From: Croceitalea marina
GTDB taxonomy: Bacteria; Bacteroidota; Bacteroidia; Flavobacteriales; Flavobacteriaceae
Direction of reading: 5' to 3'
Assembly: GCF_042684265.1 (NCBI RefSeq)
Contig: NZ_JBHULB010000006.1
Coordinates: 62,001 to 126,000, forward strand
Length of the DNA: 64,000 bases
Positions 44,811-53,356 of this stretch are shown piece after piece; position 1 is the first letter of the stretch; each line of letters starts with the position of its first letter. Below the pieces are notes generated by a model that had not been told where the DNA came from, made no database searches, and worked only from the letters and a program-made list of their open reading frames with translations. The position numbers and the translations under genes were made by a program.

Positions 44811-45401
44811 TTAACGTGCTTTTTTAGGGTTGGGAAAACGCATTTTGTATTCAATATTAATTTTCCCTTTTGATATCTTTTCGAGACGATTCTTTAATAA
44901 TCTTTTCTTTAAAGAAGAAAGTTTATCCGTAAAAAGAATTCCTTCAATATGGTCATACTCATGCTGAATAACACGAGCCAGAAGCCCATAGTAAGTCTCG
45001 GTATACGATTTAAAGTTTTCATCTTGATAGGTAATTTTGACCGTATCCTTTCGATTGACATCTTCCCTAATGTCTGGTATGCTCAGGCATCCTTCGTTAA
45101 ATGCCCATTCCTCCCCAGTCTCTTCTTCAATTTTAGCATTGATAAAGACTTTTTTAAAACCACTCAATGCTTTTTGCTCTTCTTCGGTTAAGTCTTCATC
45201 ATCGGAAAAAGGAGTAGTATCTACTAAAAACAACCTAATCGGCAGGCCTATTTGGGGAGCTGCCAATCCAACGCCGTTGGCATTGTACATCGTCTCCCAC
45301 ATATTCGCCAATAACTCTTTTAACTGGGGGTAAGCCTCCGTAATCTCATCTGCTTTTTTTCTTAAAACAGGGTCTCCGTAAGCTATAATTGGTAATATCA
45401 T
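44811..45401 (-). CDS. def: Peptide deformylase
   Basis: A 196-residue type I deformylase with all three motifs: GVGLAAPQIGLPIRLF (about residues 45-60), NEGCLSIPDI with the metal-binding Cys, and VIQHEYDHIEGILF with the HExxH-like metal site. It removes the N-formyl group from new proteins. It has a small insertion (TTPFSDDEDLTEEEQKALSG) that is common in Flavobacteria. It begins 3 bp after ruvX, so they are one transcription unit. Confidence 0.97.
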   Translation of the reverse strand: MILPIIAYGDPVLRKKADEITEAYPQLKELLANMWETMYNANGVGLAAPQIGLPIRLFLVDTTPFSDDEDLTEEEQKALSGFKKVFINAKIEEETGEEWAFNEGCLSIPDIREDVNRKDTVKITYQDENFKSYTETYYGLLARVIQHEYDHIEGILFTDKLSSLKKRLLKNRLEKISKGKINIEYKMRFPNPKKAR

Positions 45402-45404
45402 AAA

Positions 45405-45815
45405 CTATCTTCTATCTAAATATGCCTGTAAAATTATTGTGGCACTAATCTCATCAACCAAAGCTTTATTTTGTCTTTGCTTCTTTTTAACACCTGAAGC
45501 AATCATACTTTGCACTGCCATTTTTGAGGTAAATCTTTCGTCTTGTCGCTCCAACGGTATGTTAGGAAATTGCTTGGTAAATTTATTCAAAAACTTTTGA
45601 ATAAGTACTTCGGATTCTGAAACAGAACCATCCATTTGTTTGGGTTCACCTACAATAACACATTCTACTTTTTCTTGAAGAAAATATGTCTTTAAAAAAT
45701 CCATTAACTGCGGTGTTTCAACGGTCGTAAGACCAGAAGCAATGAGTTGTATTTCGTCTGTTACGGCAATTCCCGTGCGAACTTTTCCATAATCCAATGC
45801 CAACAAACGTCCCAA
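45405..45815 (-). CDS. ruvX: Holliday junction resolvase-like protein RuvX (YqgF)
   Basis: A 136-residue RNase H-fold protein. It begins GRLLALDYGKVRTGIAVTD, with the first catalytic Asp, and has VGEPKQMDGSVSESE, PLERQDERFTSKMA and ALVDEISATIILQAYL with the later acidic residues. Homologues take part in pre-16S rRNA 5' end processing and resemble Holliday junction resolvases. The start appears to be TTG, because no in-frame ATG precedes the DYG motif. A perfect -7 element on the minus strand is only 14 bp upstream, so the leader is very short. Confidence 0.9.
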   Translation of the reverse strand: MGRLLALDYGKVRTGIAVTDEIQLIASGLTTVETPQLMDFLKTYFLQEKVECVIVGEPKQMDGSVSESEVLIQKFLNKFTKQFPNIPLERQDERFTSKMAVQSMIASGVKKKQRQNKALVDEISATIILQAYLDRR

Positions 45816-45829
45816 ATTTGAATTTTTGG

Positions 45830-45900
45830 CAAAAATAACCCTAAAAATGTTATGCCCTTAAATTTGATTCAAATATTGTTTTGATACGTTTATATTTGCC
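45830..45900. promoter_or_regulatory. Divergent promoters for ruvX and dapD
   Basis: On the minus strand TATTTTTG (45830-45837) and on the plus strand TATATTTG (45893-45900) are both perfect TANNTTTG elements. They predict transcripts starting about 8 nt before each start codon, so both mRNAs would have very short leaders. Confidence 0.6.
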
Positions 45901-45913
45901 AAAAAAGGGAACC

Positions 45914-46729
45914 ATGACAGAATTAAGAACCCAAATAGAAAATGCTTGGGATAATAGAGCACTTTTAAAAGAAGCTGAAACTCAAAATGCCATACGCAAA
46001 GTTATTTCTTTATTAGATGATGGAGAATTACGTTGCGCTGAACCCACTTCTAACGGATGGCAAATTAATGAGTGGGTCAAAAAAGGGGTGGTTCTTTATT
46101 TTCCGATTCAAAAAATGGAAGTGCTTGAAGCCGGTATTTTTGAATATCATGATAAAATTCCATTAAAAAGAGGCTATCAAGAAAAAGGAATTCGGGTAGT
46201 ACCTCACGCTGTGGCCCGACATGGCGCTTATATTTCTTCTGGCACCATTCTAATGCCCAGTTATGTAAATATTGGAGCTTATGTTGATGAAGGTACTATG
46301 GTAGATACATGGGCTACTGTTGGTAGTTGTGCTCAAATAGGAAAGAACGTACACCTTAGTGGCGGGGTCGGTATTGGCGGCGTTTTAGAGCCGTTACAAG
46401 CGGCACCGGTTATCATTGAAGATAATGCTTTTATAGGATCACGTTGCATTGTTGTGGAGGGAGTTAAGGTAGAAAAGGAAGCTGTTCTCGGAGCCAATGT
46501 TGTACTCACCGCGTCAACTAAAATTATTGATGTTACAGGTAGCGAACCAGTAGAAAGAAAAGGTGTGGTTCCGGCAGGTTCTGTGGTGATACCAGGCAGT
46601 TATACCAAAACATTCAATGCTGGAGATTATCAGGTACCTTGCGCACTTATAATCGGTAAACGTAAAGAAAGTACAAACAAAAAAACGTCGTTAAACGATG
46701 CGCTTCGCGAATATGATGTAGCTGTGTAG
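45914..46729 (+). CDS. dapD: Tetrahydrodipicolinate N-succinyltransferase
   Basis: A 271-residue DapD with a left-handed beta-helix of hexapeptide repeats (GTILMPSYVNIGAYVDEGTM, SCAQIGKNVHLSGGVGIGG). The N-terminal helical domain begins MTELRTQIENAWDNRALL. It succinylates tetrahydrodipicolinate in the lysine/meso-diaminopimelate pathway, which feeds peptidoglycan. The frame is open 33 bp further upstream through a TTG, but that part contains the promoter; the ATG matches the family start. It is followed after 6 bp by a glycosyltransferase gene. Confidence 0.97.
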   Translation: MTELRTQIENAWDNRALLKEAETQNAIRKVISLLDDGELRCAEPTSNGWQINEWVKKGVVLYFPIQKMEVLEAGIFEYHDKIPLKRGYQEKGIRVVPHAVARHGAYISSGTILMPSYVNIGAYVDEGTMVDTWATVGSCAQIGKNVHLSGGVGIGGVLEPLQAAPVIIEDNAFIGSRCIVVEGVKVEKEAVLGANVVLTASTKIIDVTGSEPVERKGVVPAGSVVIPGSYTKTFNAGDYQVPCALIIGKRKESTNKKTSLNDALREYDVAV

Positions 46730-46735
46730 TCCAAG

Positions 46736-47812
46736 ATGAAAAAAATACTTGTCATACAACAGAAAATGATTGGTGATGTATTGGCAAGTACCCTACTTTG
46801 CGAACATCTTAAAATTCATTTTCCAGATGCCGATGTTCACTTTTTAATCAATGAACACACTAGAGCCGTGGTTGACGGCCACCCTTCTATTGACAAAATA
46901 GTTCTGTTCAAGAAAAAATATAAAAAAGAAAGAAGACAGTTTTATACGTTTCTTAAGGGGATAAAAAAAGAGCAATATGATCTTGTAATTGATGTGTACT
47001 GCAAGCTAGAAAGTAATCTTATTAGTTATTTCTCTAGGGCTGCTTTGAAAATCTCTTATGAGAAATGGTATTCTAAATTTATTTACGATCATTTGTTCAC
47101 CTATTCACAAAACCTCGATACAAAATTGGGTTTAGCTATCGAAAATCGATTATTATTACTTTCTCCTATTATTCCAAAACTTAAAGAACCAGAATTATCA
47201 CCCAAAATATTCCTTTCTAAAGAAGAACGAAGAGCCGCTGAGGAACTTTTGAGGCAACATAAAATTGATACTTCCAAAAAGGTATTTATGATCGGTATGT
47301 TGGGCAGTAGTTCTATTAAGAGCTACCCATTAGACTATTTGGCCAAAGTTATCGATTACATTACCCAAGAATATGAGGCAACTTTGCTTTTAAATTATAT
47401 TCCTAGTCAAAAAGAGTATGTTAAAGAACTTCTTCAACTTTGCTCTGAAAAATCGAGGCAATCAGTTAAAGAAAACGTTTTTTGCTCTTCTTTAAGAGCG
47501 TTTTTAGGGCTATTAAGTATTTGTGATGCCTATATAGGTAACGAGGGAGGCGCAACAAACATGAGCAAAGCCCTTGGCATACCTAATTTCTCTATTTTTT
47601 CCCCTTGGATTTCTAAAAAAGCATGGTTAACCTACAATGAAAACCCTGCTAACTATGCCGTGCACTTGGCCGACTATTCAGAAAAAAATATTCTCAGTAT
47701 GCCAAAAAAAGAGCGAAAGAAGAATTCGTTAGCACTTTATAAACTTTTTAAACCTGAATTTTTTAAGGAAGAGCTACTGCAATTTATCAAAAGAGAAGTC
47801 TTCTCTGAGTAA
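46736..47812 (+). CDS. Glycosyltransferase family 9 (heptosyltransferase-like)
   Basis: A 358-residue GT9 protein. It begins KKILVIQQKMIGDVLASTLL, the typical nucleotide-sugar transferase start with the Asp of the GDxxxxT-like motif. DADVHFLINEHTRAVVDGHP follows, and the C-terminal Rossmann domain has VFMIGMLGSSSIKSYP and the donor-site segment YIGNEGGATNMSKALGIP. GT9 enzymes transfer heptose or related sugars to lipopolysaccharide core. It probably works with the GT2 genes nearby in LPS or glycolipid synthesis. Its 3' end overlaps the convergent methyltransferase by 39 bp. Confidence 0.9.
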   Translation: MKKILVIQQKMIGDVLASTLLCEHLKIHFPDADVHFLINEHTRAVVDGHPSIDKIVLFKKKYKKERRQFYTFLKGIKKEQYDLVIDVYCKLESNLISYFSRAALKISYEKWYSKFIYDHLFTYSQNLDTKLGLAIENRLLLLSPIIPKLKEPELSPKIFLSKEERRAAEELLRQHKIDTSKKVFMIGMLGSSSIKSYPLDYLAKVIDYITQEYEATLLLNYIPSQKEYVKELLQLCSEKSRQSVKENVFCSSLRAFLGLLSICDAYIGNEGGATNMSKALGIPNFSIFSPWISKKAWLTYNENPANYAVHLADYSEKNILSMPKKERKKNSLALYKLFKPEFFKEELLQFIKREVFSE

Positions 47813-48448
47813 CAATACCTGATAGGCATCCATAACAATTTTCCAATTCTTTTCCAGCATATAGCCTATTGCTAATTTGCCCTTACCACCATTTGGCAAA
47901 TCGCAATCGTCAATTAAAACAATACTATTTTGATGTAAACGACTTTCGATCGCCTTAAATTCTAACAAATGATGTTCTTGGCTTTTCTTCTGTACCTCAA
48001 CATCGCTGCTGTAGTCATAGCTATCCAAATAAAGTAAATCAACCTTGTCTTTAAAATTTTCTAAAAATATCAAAGAATCTGAATGGTGGATTTTCACAAA
48101 CTCATTTAAGTTCTGCTTATCAACTTCTTTTTGGGCGTTTTTACAAGAATCTTCACTTATATCCACGGAATGCACGAACGCCTCATTTTCTTTTGCCCAT
48201 TTACCAAAAACTATGGTTGCGGCGCCATTACTTTTAGCTCCGTGCAGACCCTCCCTTGAGGTTCCTGTTTCGATAATGGTTTTTGCTTTAATGGTTTTCA
48301 TTAAATCCATCACCTTTAAAAAAGTATTCCTTCTTTTTCTAAAATCATACCTAAAAGGCATAAACGGATATAAAGATTTATGTTTTATAAATTTTCCAAG
48401 AAAAAAACCAAAAATTCCTAGGGCAAGAATCCAAATAAACCAATCCAT
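47774..48448 (-). CDS. Putative SAM-dependent methyltransferase, membrane-anchored
   Basis: A 224-residue protein with an N-terminal transmembrane helix (WFIWILALGIFGFFLGKFI, about residues 3-21). A class I methyltransferase-like core follows: KTIIETGTSREG (motif I), AFVHSVDISEDSCKNAQKEV (motif II acidic), KVDLLYLDSYDYSSD and NSIVLIDDCDLPNGGKGKL. The DD near the end is typical of the TylF/cephalosporin hydroxylase-like group, so the reaction could be methylation of a sugar or lipid. Position suggests a glycan substrate. The substrate cannot be read from sequence. Confidence 0.7.
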   Translation of the reverse strand: MDWFIWILALGIFGFFLGKFIKHKSLYPFMPFRYDFRKRRNTFLKVMDLMKTIKAKTIIETGTSREGLHGAKSNGAATIVFGKWAKENEAFVHSVDISEDSCKNAQKEVDKQNLNEFVKIHHSDSLIFLENFKDKVDLLYLDSYDYSSDVEVQKKSQEHHLLEFKAIESRLHQNSIVLIDDCDLPNGGKGKLAIGYMLEKNWKIVMDAYQVLLLREDFSFDKLQ

Positions 48449-48583
48449 AAAAATATTTTTTCAAATATAAGACAACCCTTTTCGGTTTTTAGACTCTGTA
48501 TAGTAAAGGTTGGTATTACAAAATAAAATCAAGTTGTAAGAAAAATACTTATTGAGTACAATTTTATCTTCTTTTTTTTGTTA

Positions 48584-48591
48584 TAGTTTTG
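48584..48591 (+). promoter_or_regulatory. -7 element of GT2 gene
   Basis: TAGTTTTG, a perfect TANNTTTG match, 28 bp before the ATG of the glycosyltransferase at 48620. Confidence 0.5.
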
Positions 48592-48619
48592 CAACACCAA
48601 ACCGCAAGAATACCAAATT

Positions 48620-49423
48620 ATGGCTGAAATGCACACCCCAAAGCAGAAGCTATCGGCATTAATTATAACCTATAATGAGATTGGTTACATTGAAAGATGT
48701 ATTGAATCAATTTCATTTGCAGATGAAATTATAGTTGTTGACTCTTATAGCACAGATGGAACTTATGAGTTTCTTTCAAAACAGCCTAATGTAAAGGTCA
48801 TTCAAAATCCTTTTGCAAACTTTACAGCGCAAAAGTCTTATGCCCTAGAACAAGCAGCAAACGATTGGGTACTTTTTGTTGATGCCGATGAAGTGGTAAC
48901 TCCTAATTTAGAAACAGAGATTGTTTCTACCATAAACGATCCCAAAGCTTGCGAGGCATATTGGTTCTACCGAACATTTATGTTTCAAAACCAAAGACTG
49001 AATTTCAGTGGTTGGCAAACCGATAAAAATCATCGTCTTTTTAAGAAAAGTAAGGTAAAGTTCACCGATGCCAAACTCGTTCACGAAACATTAGAAGTGG
49101 ATGGCAATTCTTGCATTTTAAAAGAAAAACTAACACATTACTGTTACAAAGATTTTGAGGACTATAAATCTAAAATGCTTCATTACGGAAGGTTAAAAGC
49201 CAAGGAAGCATTCTATAAAGAAAAGAGATTTAACTATTTTCTTCTAGTATTTAAGCCCCTTTGGAAATTTCTTTACCAATTCGTCTTACGTTTAGGTTTT
49301 CTAGATGGTAAAAAGGGAATAACTGTTTGTTATTTGAACGCCTTAAGTACTTTAGAGCGTTACCGTGAGTTAAAACGATTGGAAAAAAAGAATGAGTTGG
49401 CTTATTACTTGGTTATGCCATAG
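48620..49423 (+). CDS. Glycosyltransferase family 2, LPS core type (WaaE/KdtX-like)
   Basis: A 267-residue GT2 enzyme. It has KLSALIITYNEIGYIERCIE at the N-terminus, DEIIVVDSYSTDGTYEF, and the DxD metal site in WVLFVDADEVVTPNL (about residues 89-103). The mid region NHRLFKKSKVKFTDAKLVHE matches the LPS core beta-1,4-glucosyltransferase group. It transfers a sugar to the lipopolysaccharide inner core at the cytoplasmic face of the inner membrane. It converges on another GT2 gene with 19 bp overlap. Confidence 0.92.
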   Translation: MAEMHTPKQKLSALIITYNEIGYIERCIESISFADEIIVVDSYSTDGTYEFLSKQPNVKVIQNPFANFTAQKSYALEQAANDWVLFVDADEVVTPNLETEIVSTINDPKACEAYWFYRTFMFQNQRLNFSGWQTDKNHRLFKKSKVKFTDAKLVHETLEVDGNSCILKEKLTHYCYKDFEDYKSKMLHYGRLKAKEAFYKEKRFNYFLLVFKPLWKFLYQFVLRLGFLDGKKGITVCYLNALSTLERYRELKRLEKKNELAYYLVMP

Positions 49424-50223
49424 TGGGTCCAAACGTGTTTTTCTGTTTTCGTTTCTTTTCTAATTTTTCTGTTCTTTGCAATAGATTCAGGTGTTTTGTA
49501 GCCCCTTTTATGGTCTAAGTGAACGCAAACCGCACTATATCTCAACTGTTTTGATTTAAGTCCGAAATTAAAAAGCCTTTCACCTAGTTCCCTATCCTGT
49601 CCGCCATATTGCATTCTTTCATCAAAACCGTTCACGTTCAAAATATCCTTTTTCCAACCAGAAGAATTATGTCCGTTCCAACTCGCATTTGTGGGGGTAA
49701 CCGTATTTAAAAGTTTTGATAAAATTCCTTTAGCTATAAGCTTATTGTTTTTAAAGGTTTTAGGAATACCTTTTTCTTTCAACCAATTAATTTGAAAGCA
49801 CTTTTGCTGTTCGATATCCTCTAGAGTAATCATCTTAGAAATATTCATGGGCAGCATGTAATAGCCTCCAGAAATAAAATACCCCTTTTGTTTATTAATG
49901 TAATGCACATGCACAAAGTCTTCACGAGGAATACAATCGCCATCTGTCATAATAATGTATTCGGCGTTACATGCCGCTACAGACTTATTTAAAATACGTG
50001 ACTTTTGAAAACCATCATCTTCTTGCCATACATGAACGATGTTATAGAAGACCTTTTTTTCTATTTCTTCTAATAGCTCTTTTGTTTTTGGACCTGAACC
50101 GTCATCGGCAATAACAACTTCAAAGTTTTTGAATGTTTGGCAATTAAAACCCCAAAGTACTTTCTCAAGCCATTCTTCAGCATTATAGGTACTTATTATT
50201 ACAGATATTTTTGGTGCTTCCAT
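49405..50223 (-). CDS. Glycosyltransferase family 2 with galactosyltransferase-like C-terminus
   Basis: A 272-residue GT-A enzyme. The N-terminus is ISVIISTYNAEEWLEKVLWG; the nucleotide/metal site is YIIMTDGDCIPREDFV (DxD), and the C-terminal acceptor region has WNGHNSSGWKKDILNVNGFD followed by GGQDRELGERLFNFG, as in the glyco_transf_7C domain. It is likely to add a hexose to a surface glycan. It is divergent from the GT-like gene at 50279 and convergent with the WaaE-like gene. Confidence 0.9.
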   Translation of the reverse strand: MEAPKISVIISTYNAEEWLEKVLWGFNCQTFKNFEVVIADDGSGPKTKELLEEIEKKVFYNIVHVWQEDDGFQKSRILNKSVAACNAEYIIMTDGDCIPREDFVHVHYINKQKGYFISGGYYMLPMNISKMITLEDIEQQKCFQINWLKEKGIPKTFKNNKLIAKGILSKLLNTVTPTNASWNGHNSSGWKKDILNVNGFDERMQYGGQDRELGERLFNFGLKSKQLRYSAVCVHLDHKRGYKTPESIAKNRKIRKETKTEKHVWTHYGITK

Positions 50224-50278
50224 TTCGACAAAAATATAAAAGTCTAGCTGTATCTTTGACTTTTATGATAAAATTACA

Positions 50279-51346
50279 ATGAAAGAAAAAGTTGGGCTTG
50301 TAGAACTTACTACCTACCATGAAGAATGTCTGCACTCACAGGCACTTTTTCTTAAAGATGCAGGCTATGACGTCCATCTATTTATACATCCTAAATTAGT
50401 GAATCAGATAGCTGACTATAAAGCTCTTTTCACTGAAATAATTACTATTGAGGCTACATCAAAAACCTTTTTCTTAAAGAGAGTTCTACGCTTTTTAAAA
50501 TTGCATAAAATAATCCGTCAAAATAAATTTCTGTTCCTAATTTTCAACACTGCAAGCTCTAAAAAAGAAGTAATCGGTCTAACATTCTTACTAAAAAACA
50601 AAGTGAAATGTGTCGGCGTAATTCATAATCTAAAGAAAGTCAATTCAAGTCTCTCTCAAAAGTTGATCAACAGGTATATTAAAAAATACTTTGTAATTAA
50701 CGATTATCTACTGAAATCGACCGAAATTGATGACAAAACTTTGTCTTTTGAAAGTTTTTATCCCATTTTTTTTCCTAACTATAAAACTGCTGACCTTATA
50801 AAACCTCAAAATGAATTATGGATAACCATACCAGGTGGACTGGATTTTAATAGAAGGGATTACATAACAATAGCCAAGGGCATATCTAAAAATACAAATA
50901 TCAAAATTCACATTCTTGGAAAAATAGATAGACAAAACGAAGACACAATTGCATTTTTACAATATTTAGAGTTAAATAATATTGATGCTAAATTTCATTT
51001 TTTTGACGAATTTATTCCCAATAATCTCTTTCATTCCTATTTGAAAAAATCAGATTATATATTGGCCCCAGTTTTAATCAAAAATGAGAGTTATACCAAG
51101 TATAAAATTACTGGAGCATATAATCTAGCTTTCGCATATAAAACACCACTCATCTGCCCTAAACCGCTAGAAGTAATCCCAGATTTAAAAAACCATTCTT
51201 TCTTCTATGAAGATGCAGATTCCCTATCTAGACTAATTGATAGATTAAGTAATGAAAATGAATCGAAAAAGGTTTTCTATCAGGGTTCAAAATGGAGCTT
51301 TAAAAATCAACAGAATAGGTACATAAAATTCCTCAAATCGAAGTAA
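50279..51346 (+). CDS. Putative glycosyltransferase, group 1-like
   Basis: A 355-residue protein predicted to have a GT-B fold. The N-terminal half begins KVGLVELTTYHEECLHSQAL and has a Rossmann-like pattern with KCVGVIHNLKK. The C-terminal half contains LWITIPGGLDFNRRDY, IKIHILGKID and SDYILAPVL, with YKITGAYNLAFAYKTPLICP near the end as the putative donor-site helix. The EX7E motif of classical GT4 enzymes is not obvious, so this remains a putative transferase. The stop is fused to the start of the next gene (TAATG). Confidence 0.6.
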   Translation: MKEKVGLVELTTYHEECLHSQALFLKDAGYDVHLFIHPKLVNQIADYKALFTEIITIEATSKTFFLKRVLRFLKLHKIIRQNKFLFLIFNTASSKKEVIGLTFLLKNKVKCVGVIHNLKKVNSSLSQKLINRYIKKYFVINDYLLKSTEIDDKTLSFESFYPIFFPNYKTADLIKPQNELWITIPGGLDFNRRDYITIAKGISKNTNIKIHILGKIDRQNEDTIAFLQYLELNNIDAKFHFFDEFIPNNLFHSYLKKSDYILAPVLIKNESYTKYKITGAYNLAFAYKTPLICPKPLEVIPDLKNHSFFYEDADSLSRLIDRLSNENESKKVFYQGSKWSFKNQQNRYIKFLKSK

Positions 51347-51921
51347 TGAAGGAAATTGGGTTTTCACTAGAGTTAAACAATTGCCTCAAAGCCTTAAAAA
51401 ATGGTGAAATTATACTCTACCCTACCGATACAGTTTGGGCTATTGGCTGTGATGCAACCAATAATGAAGCGGTTAAAAAAATAGATGCATTAAAAAAAAG
51501 AGCGCTCAATGATACATTAATTTGTCTAGTTTCAAGTCAGGCTATGCTAGAAAGGTATGTAGAATCCGTACCAGATGTAGCTTATGATATAATGGACTTA
51601 GCGACCAAACCCACTACCATAATTTTTGATAAACCAAAAGATCTTGCAGAAAGCCTAGTAGCATCGGACAATACTATTGCAATTCGCGTGGCCTCCGACA
51701 AATTTTGTCGATACGTAATCAATAAGTTTGCAAAACCTATTGTTTCTACCTCGGCAAATGTTTCCGGTTTTCCAACTCCCAAAAATTTTAAAGCTATTTC
51801 CAATGAAATTTTAACAGGAGTAGACTATGTGGTAAATTTGCACCAAGAAAAAGAAAATTCTTCTCCCTCATCCATTATTAAACTAAGTAATAATGGTATT
51901 GTGAAAGTAATTCGAGAATAA
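51346..51921 (+). CDS. tsaC: L-threonylcarbamoyladenylate synthase
   Basis: A 191-residue TsaC/Sua5 core protein without the C-terminal Sua5 extension. It has NGEIILYPTDTVWAIGCDAT at the N-terminus, KIDALKKRALNDTLICLV, IAIRVASDKFCRYVINKF and the GXP-like KPIVSTSANVSG (about residue 130). It makes threonylcarbamoyl-AMP from threonine, bicarbonate and ATP, the first step of t6A37 formation in tRNA. It is co-transcribed with the tRNA CCA transferase downstream, which fits a tRNA-processing pair. Confidence 0.93.
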   Translation: MKEIGFSLELNNCLKALKNGEIILYPTDTVWAIGCDATNNEAVKKIDALKKRALNDTLICLVSSQAMLERYVESVPDVAYDIMDLATKPTTIIFDKPKDLAESLVASDNTIAIRVASDKFCRYVINKFAKPIVSTSANVSGFPTPKNFKAISNEILTGVDYVVNLHQEKENSSPSSIIKLSNNGIVKVIRE

Positions 51922-51934
51922 TTCAGTCAGCAGA

Positions 51935-53356
51935 ATGAGCCATAAAGAGGCCTTACAACATCCTATTATTGAAGTTATTGGTAAAAGTGCCAATGAGCTC
52001 GATGTGGAAGCCTATGTCATCGGTGGCTTTGTAAGGGACTATTTTCTAAAAAGAGGTGATGCTAAAGATATCGATGTTGTAGCTGTTGGAAGCGGAATAG
52101 CACTTGCACAAAAAGTAGCTTCTAAATTAGATGGAAAACCCGAAGTGACCGTTTTCAAAAATTTCGGAACCGCAATGCTAAAACATCAAGGTTTGGAATT
52201 GGAATTTGTAGGAGCCAGAAAAGAAAGCTATACAAGGGATAGTCGCAACCCAATTGTTGAAGATGGCTCTTTAGAAGATGATCAAAATAGAAGAGACTTT
52301 ACCATCAACGCAATGGCATTGGGGCTCAATAAAAATAGTTATGGAGTCTTATTAGACCCTTTCAATGGCATTGAAGACCTTAAAAATCAACTGATTCGCA
52401 CTCCGCTACATCCAGACATCACCTACTCTGATGATCCTCTTAGAATGATGCGCGCGATACGTTTTGCAACGCAATTAGATTTCACCATTGAACGAGAATC
52501 ACTTGAGGCCATTACCAAAAACAAAAAGCGGATTAAGATAGTCTCAAAAGAACGTATAGTTGAAGAGTTACATAAAATACTATTGACTTCTAAACCATCT
52601 AAAGGCTTTGCGTTACTTAACAAAACAGGATTATTAGAGTTTATCTTACCAGAATTAACGGCGCTACAAGGTATTGAAGAAATTGAAGGACAACGCCATA
52701 AAGATAATTTTTGGCACACTCTGGAAGTTGTAGACAATATTACAGAAACTACGGATGATTTATGGTTAAGATGGGCTGCTTTACTACATGATATCGGAAA
52801 AGCCCCTACAAAGAAGTTTCACAAAAAAATTGGGTGGACTTTTCACGCCCATGAGTTTGTCGGCTCAAAAATGGTCTATAAATTATTCAAACGTCTGCGG
52901 ATGCCTTTGAACGACAAAATGAAGTTCGTTCAAAAAATGGTGCTAATGAGTTCGCGCCCTGTCATACTCTCTGAAGAACATGTAACCGATTCTGCCGTTA
53001 GAAGATTGGTTTTTGATGCAGGCGATTATGTTGATGATTTAATGACACTCTGTGAGGCCGACATCACTACTAAAAACCCAAAAAAGCAGAAAAAGTATAA
53101 AAACAACTTCAAAATAGTTCGAGAAAAAATTATTGAAGTAGAGGAACGTGATAAAGTTAGAAACTTTCAGCCTCCTGTCACCGGAGAAGAAATTATGCAA
53201 GTATTCAATCTAAAGCCTTCAAGAGAAATTGGAATAATAAAAGATGCCATAAAAGAAGCCATTTTAGAAGGCGATATACCCAATGAACATCAAGCCGCAT
53301 ACGATTTTATGCTAGAAAAAGGAAAAGAACTAGGTCTAACAGCAGTTGTTATATGA
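51935..53356 (+). CDS. cca: CCA tRNA nucleotidyltransferase with HD domain
   Basis: A 473-residue class II nucleotidyltransferase. The head domain has YVIGGFVRDYFLKRGDAKDIDVVAV with the GG and DxD motifs (split here for length at about residues 26-50), and the RRDFTINAMALG segment. The neck helix is DDPLRMMRAIRFATQL. The C-terminal HD domain has LLHDIGKAPTKK. It adds or repairs the 3' CCA of tRNA; the HD domain may give 2',3'-cyclic phosphatase or phosphodiesterase activity. Its stop overlaps the ctaA start by 4 bp. Confidence 0.93.
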   Translation: MSHKEALQHPIIEVIGKSANELDVEAYVIGGFVRDYFLKRGDAKDIDVVAVGSGIALAQKVASKLDGKPEVTVFKNFGTAMLKHQGLELEFVGARKESYTRDSRNPIVEDGSLEDDQNRRDFTINAMALGLNKNSYGVLLDPFNGIEDLKNQLIRTPLHPDITYSDDPLRMMRAIRFATQLDFTIERESLEAITKNKKRIKIVSKERIVEELHKILLTSKPSKGFALLNKTGLLEFILPELTALQGIEEIEGQRHKDNFWHTLEVVDNITETTDDLWLRWAALLHDIGKAPTKKFHKKIGWTFHAHEFVGSKMVYKLFKRLRMPLNDKMKFVQKMVLMSSRPVILSEEHVTDSAVRRLVFDAGDYVDDLMTLCEADITTKNPKKQKKYKNNFKIVREKIIEVEERDKVRNFQPPVTGEEIMQVFNLKPSREIGIIKDAIKEAILEGDIPNEHQAAYDFMLEKGKELGLTAVVI

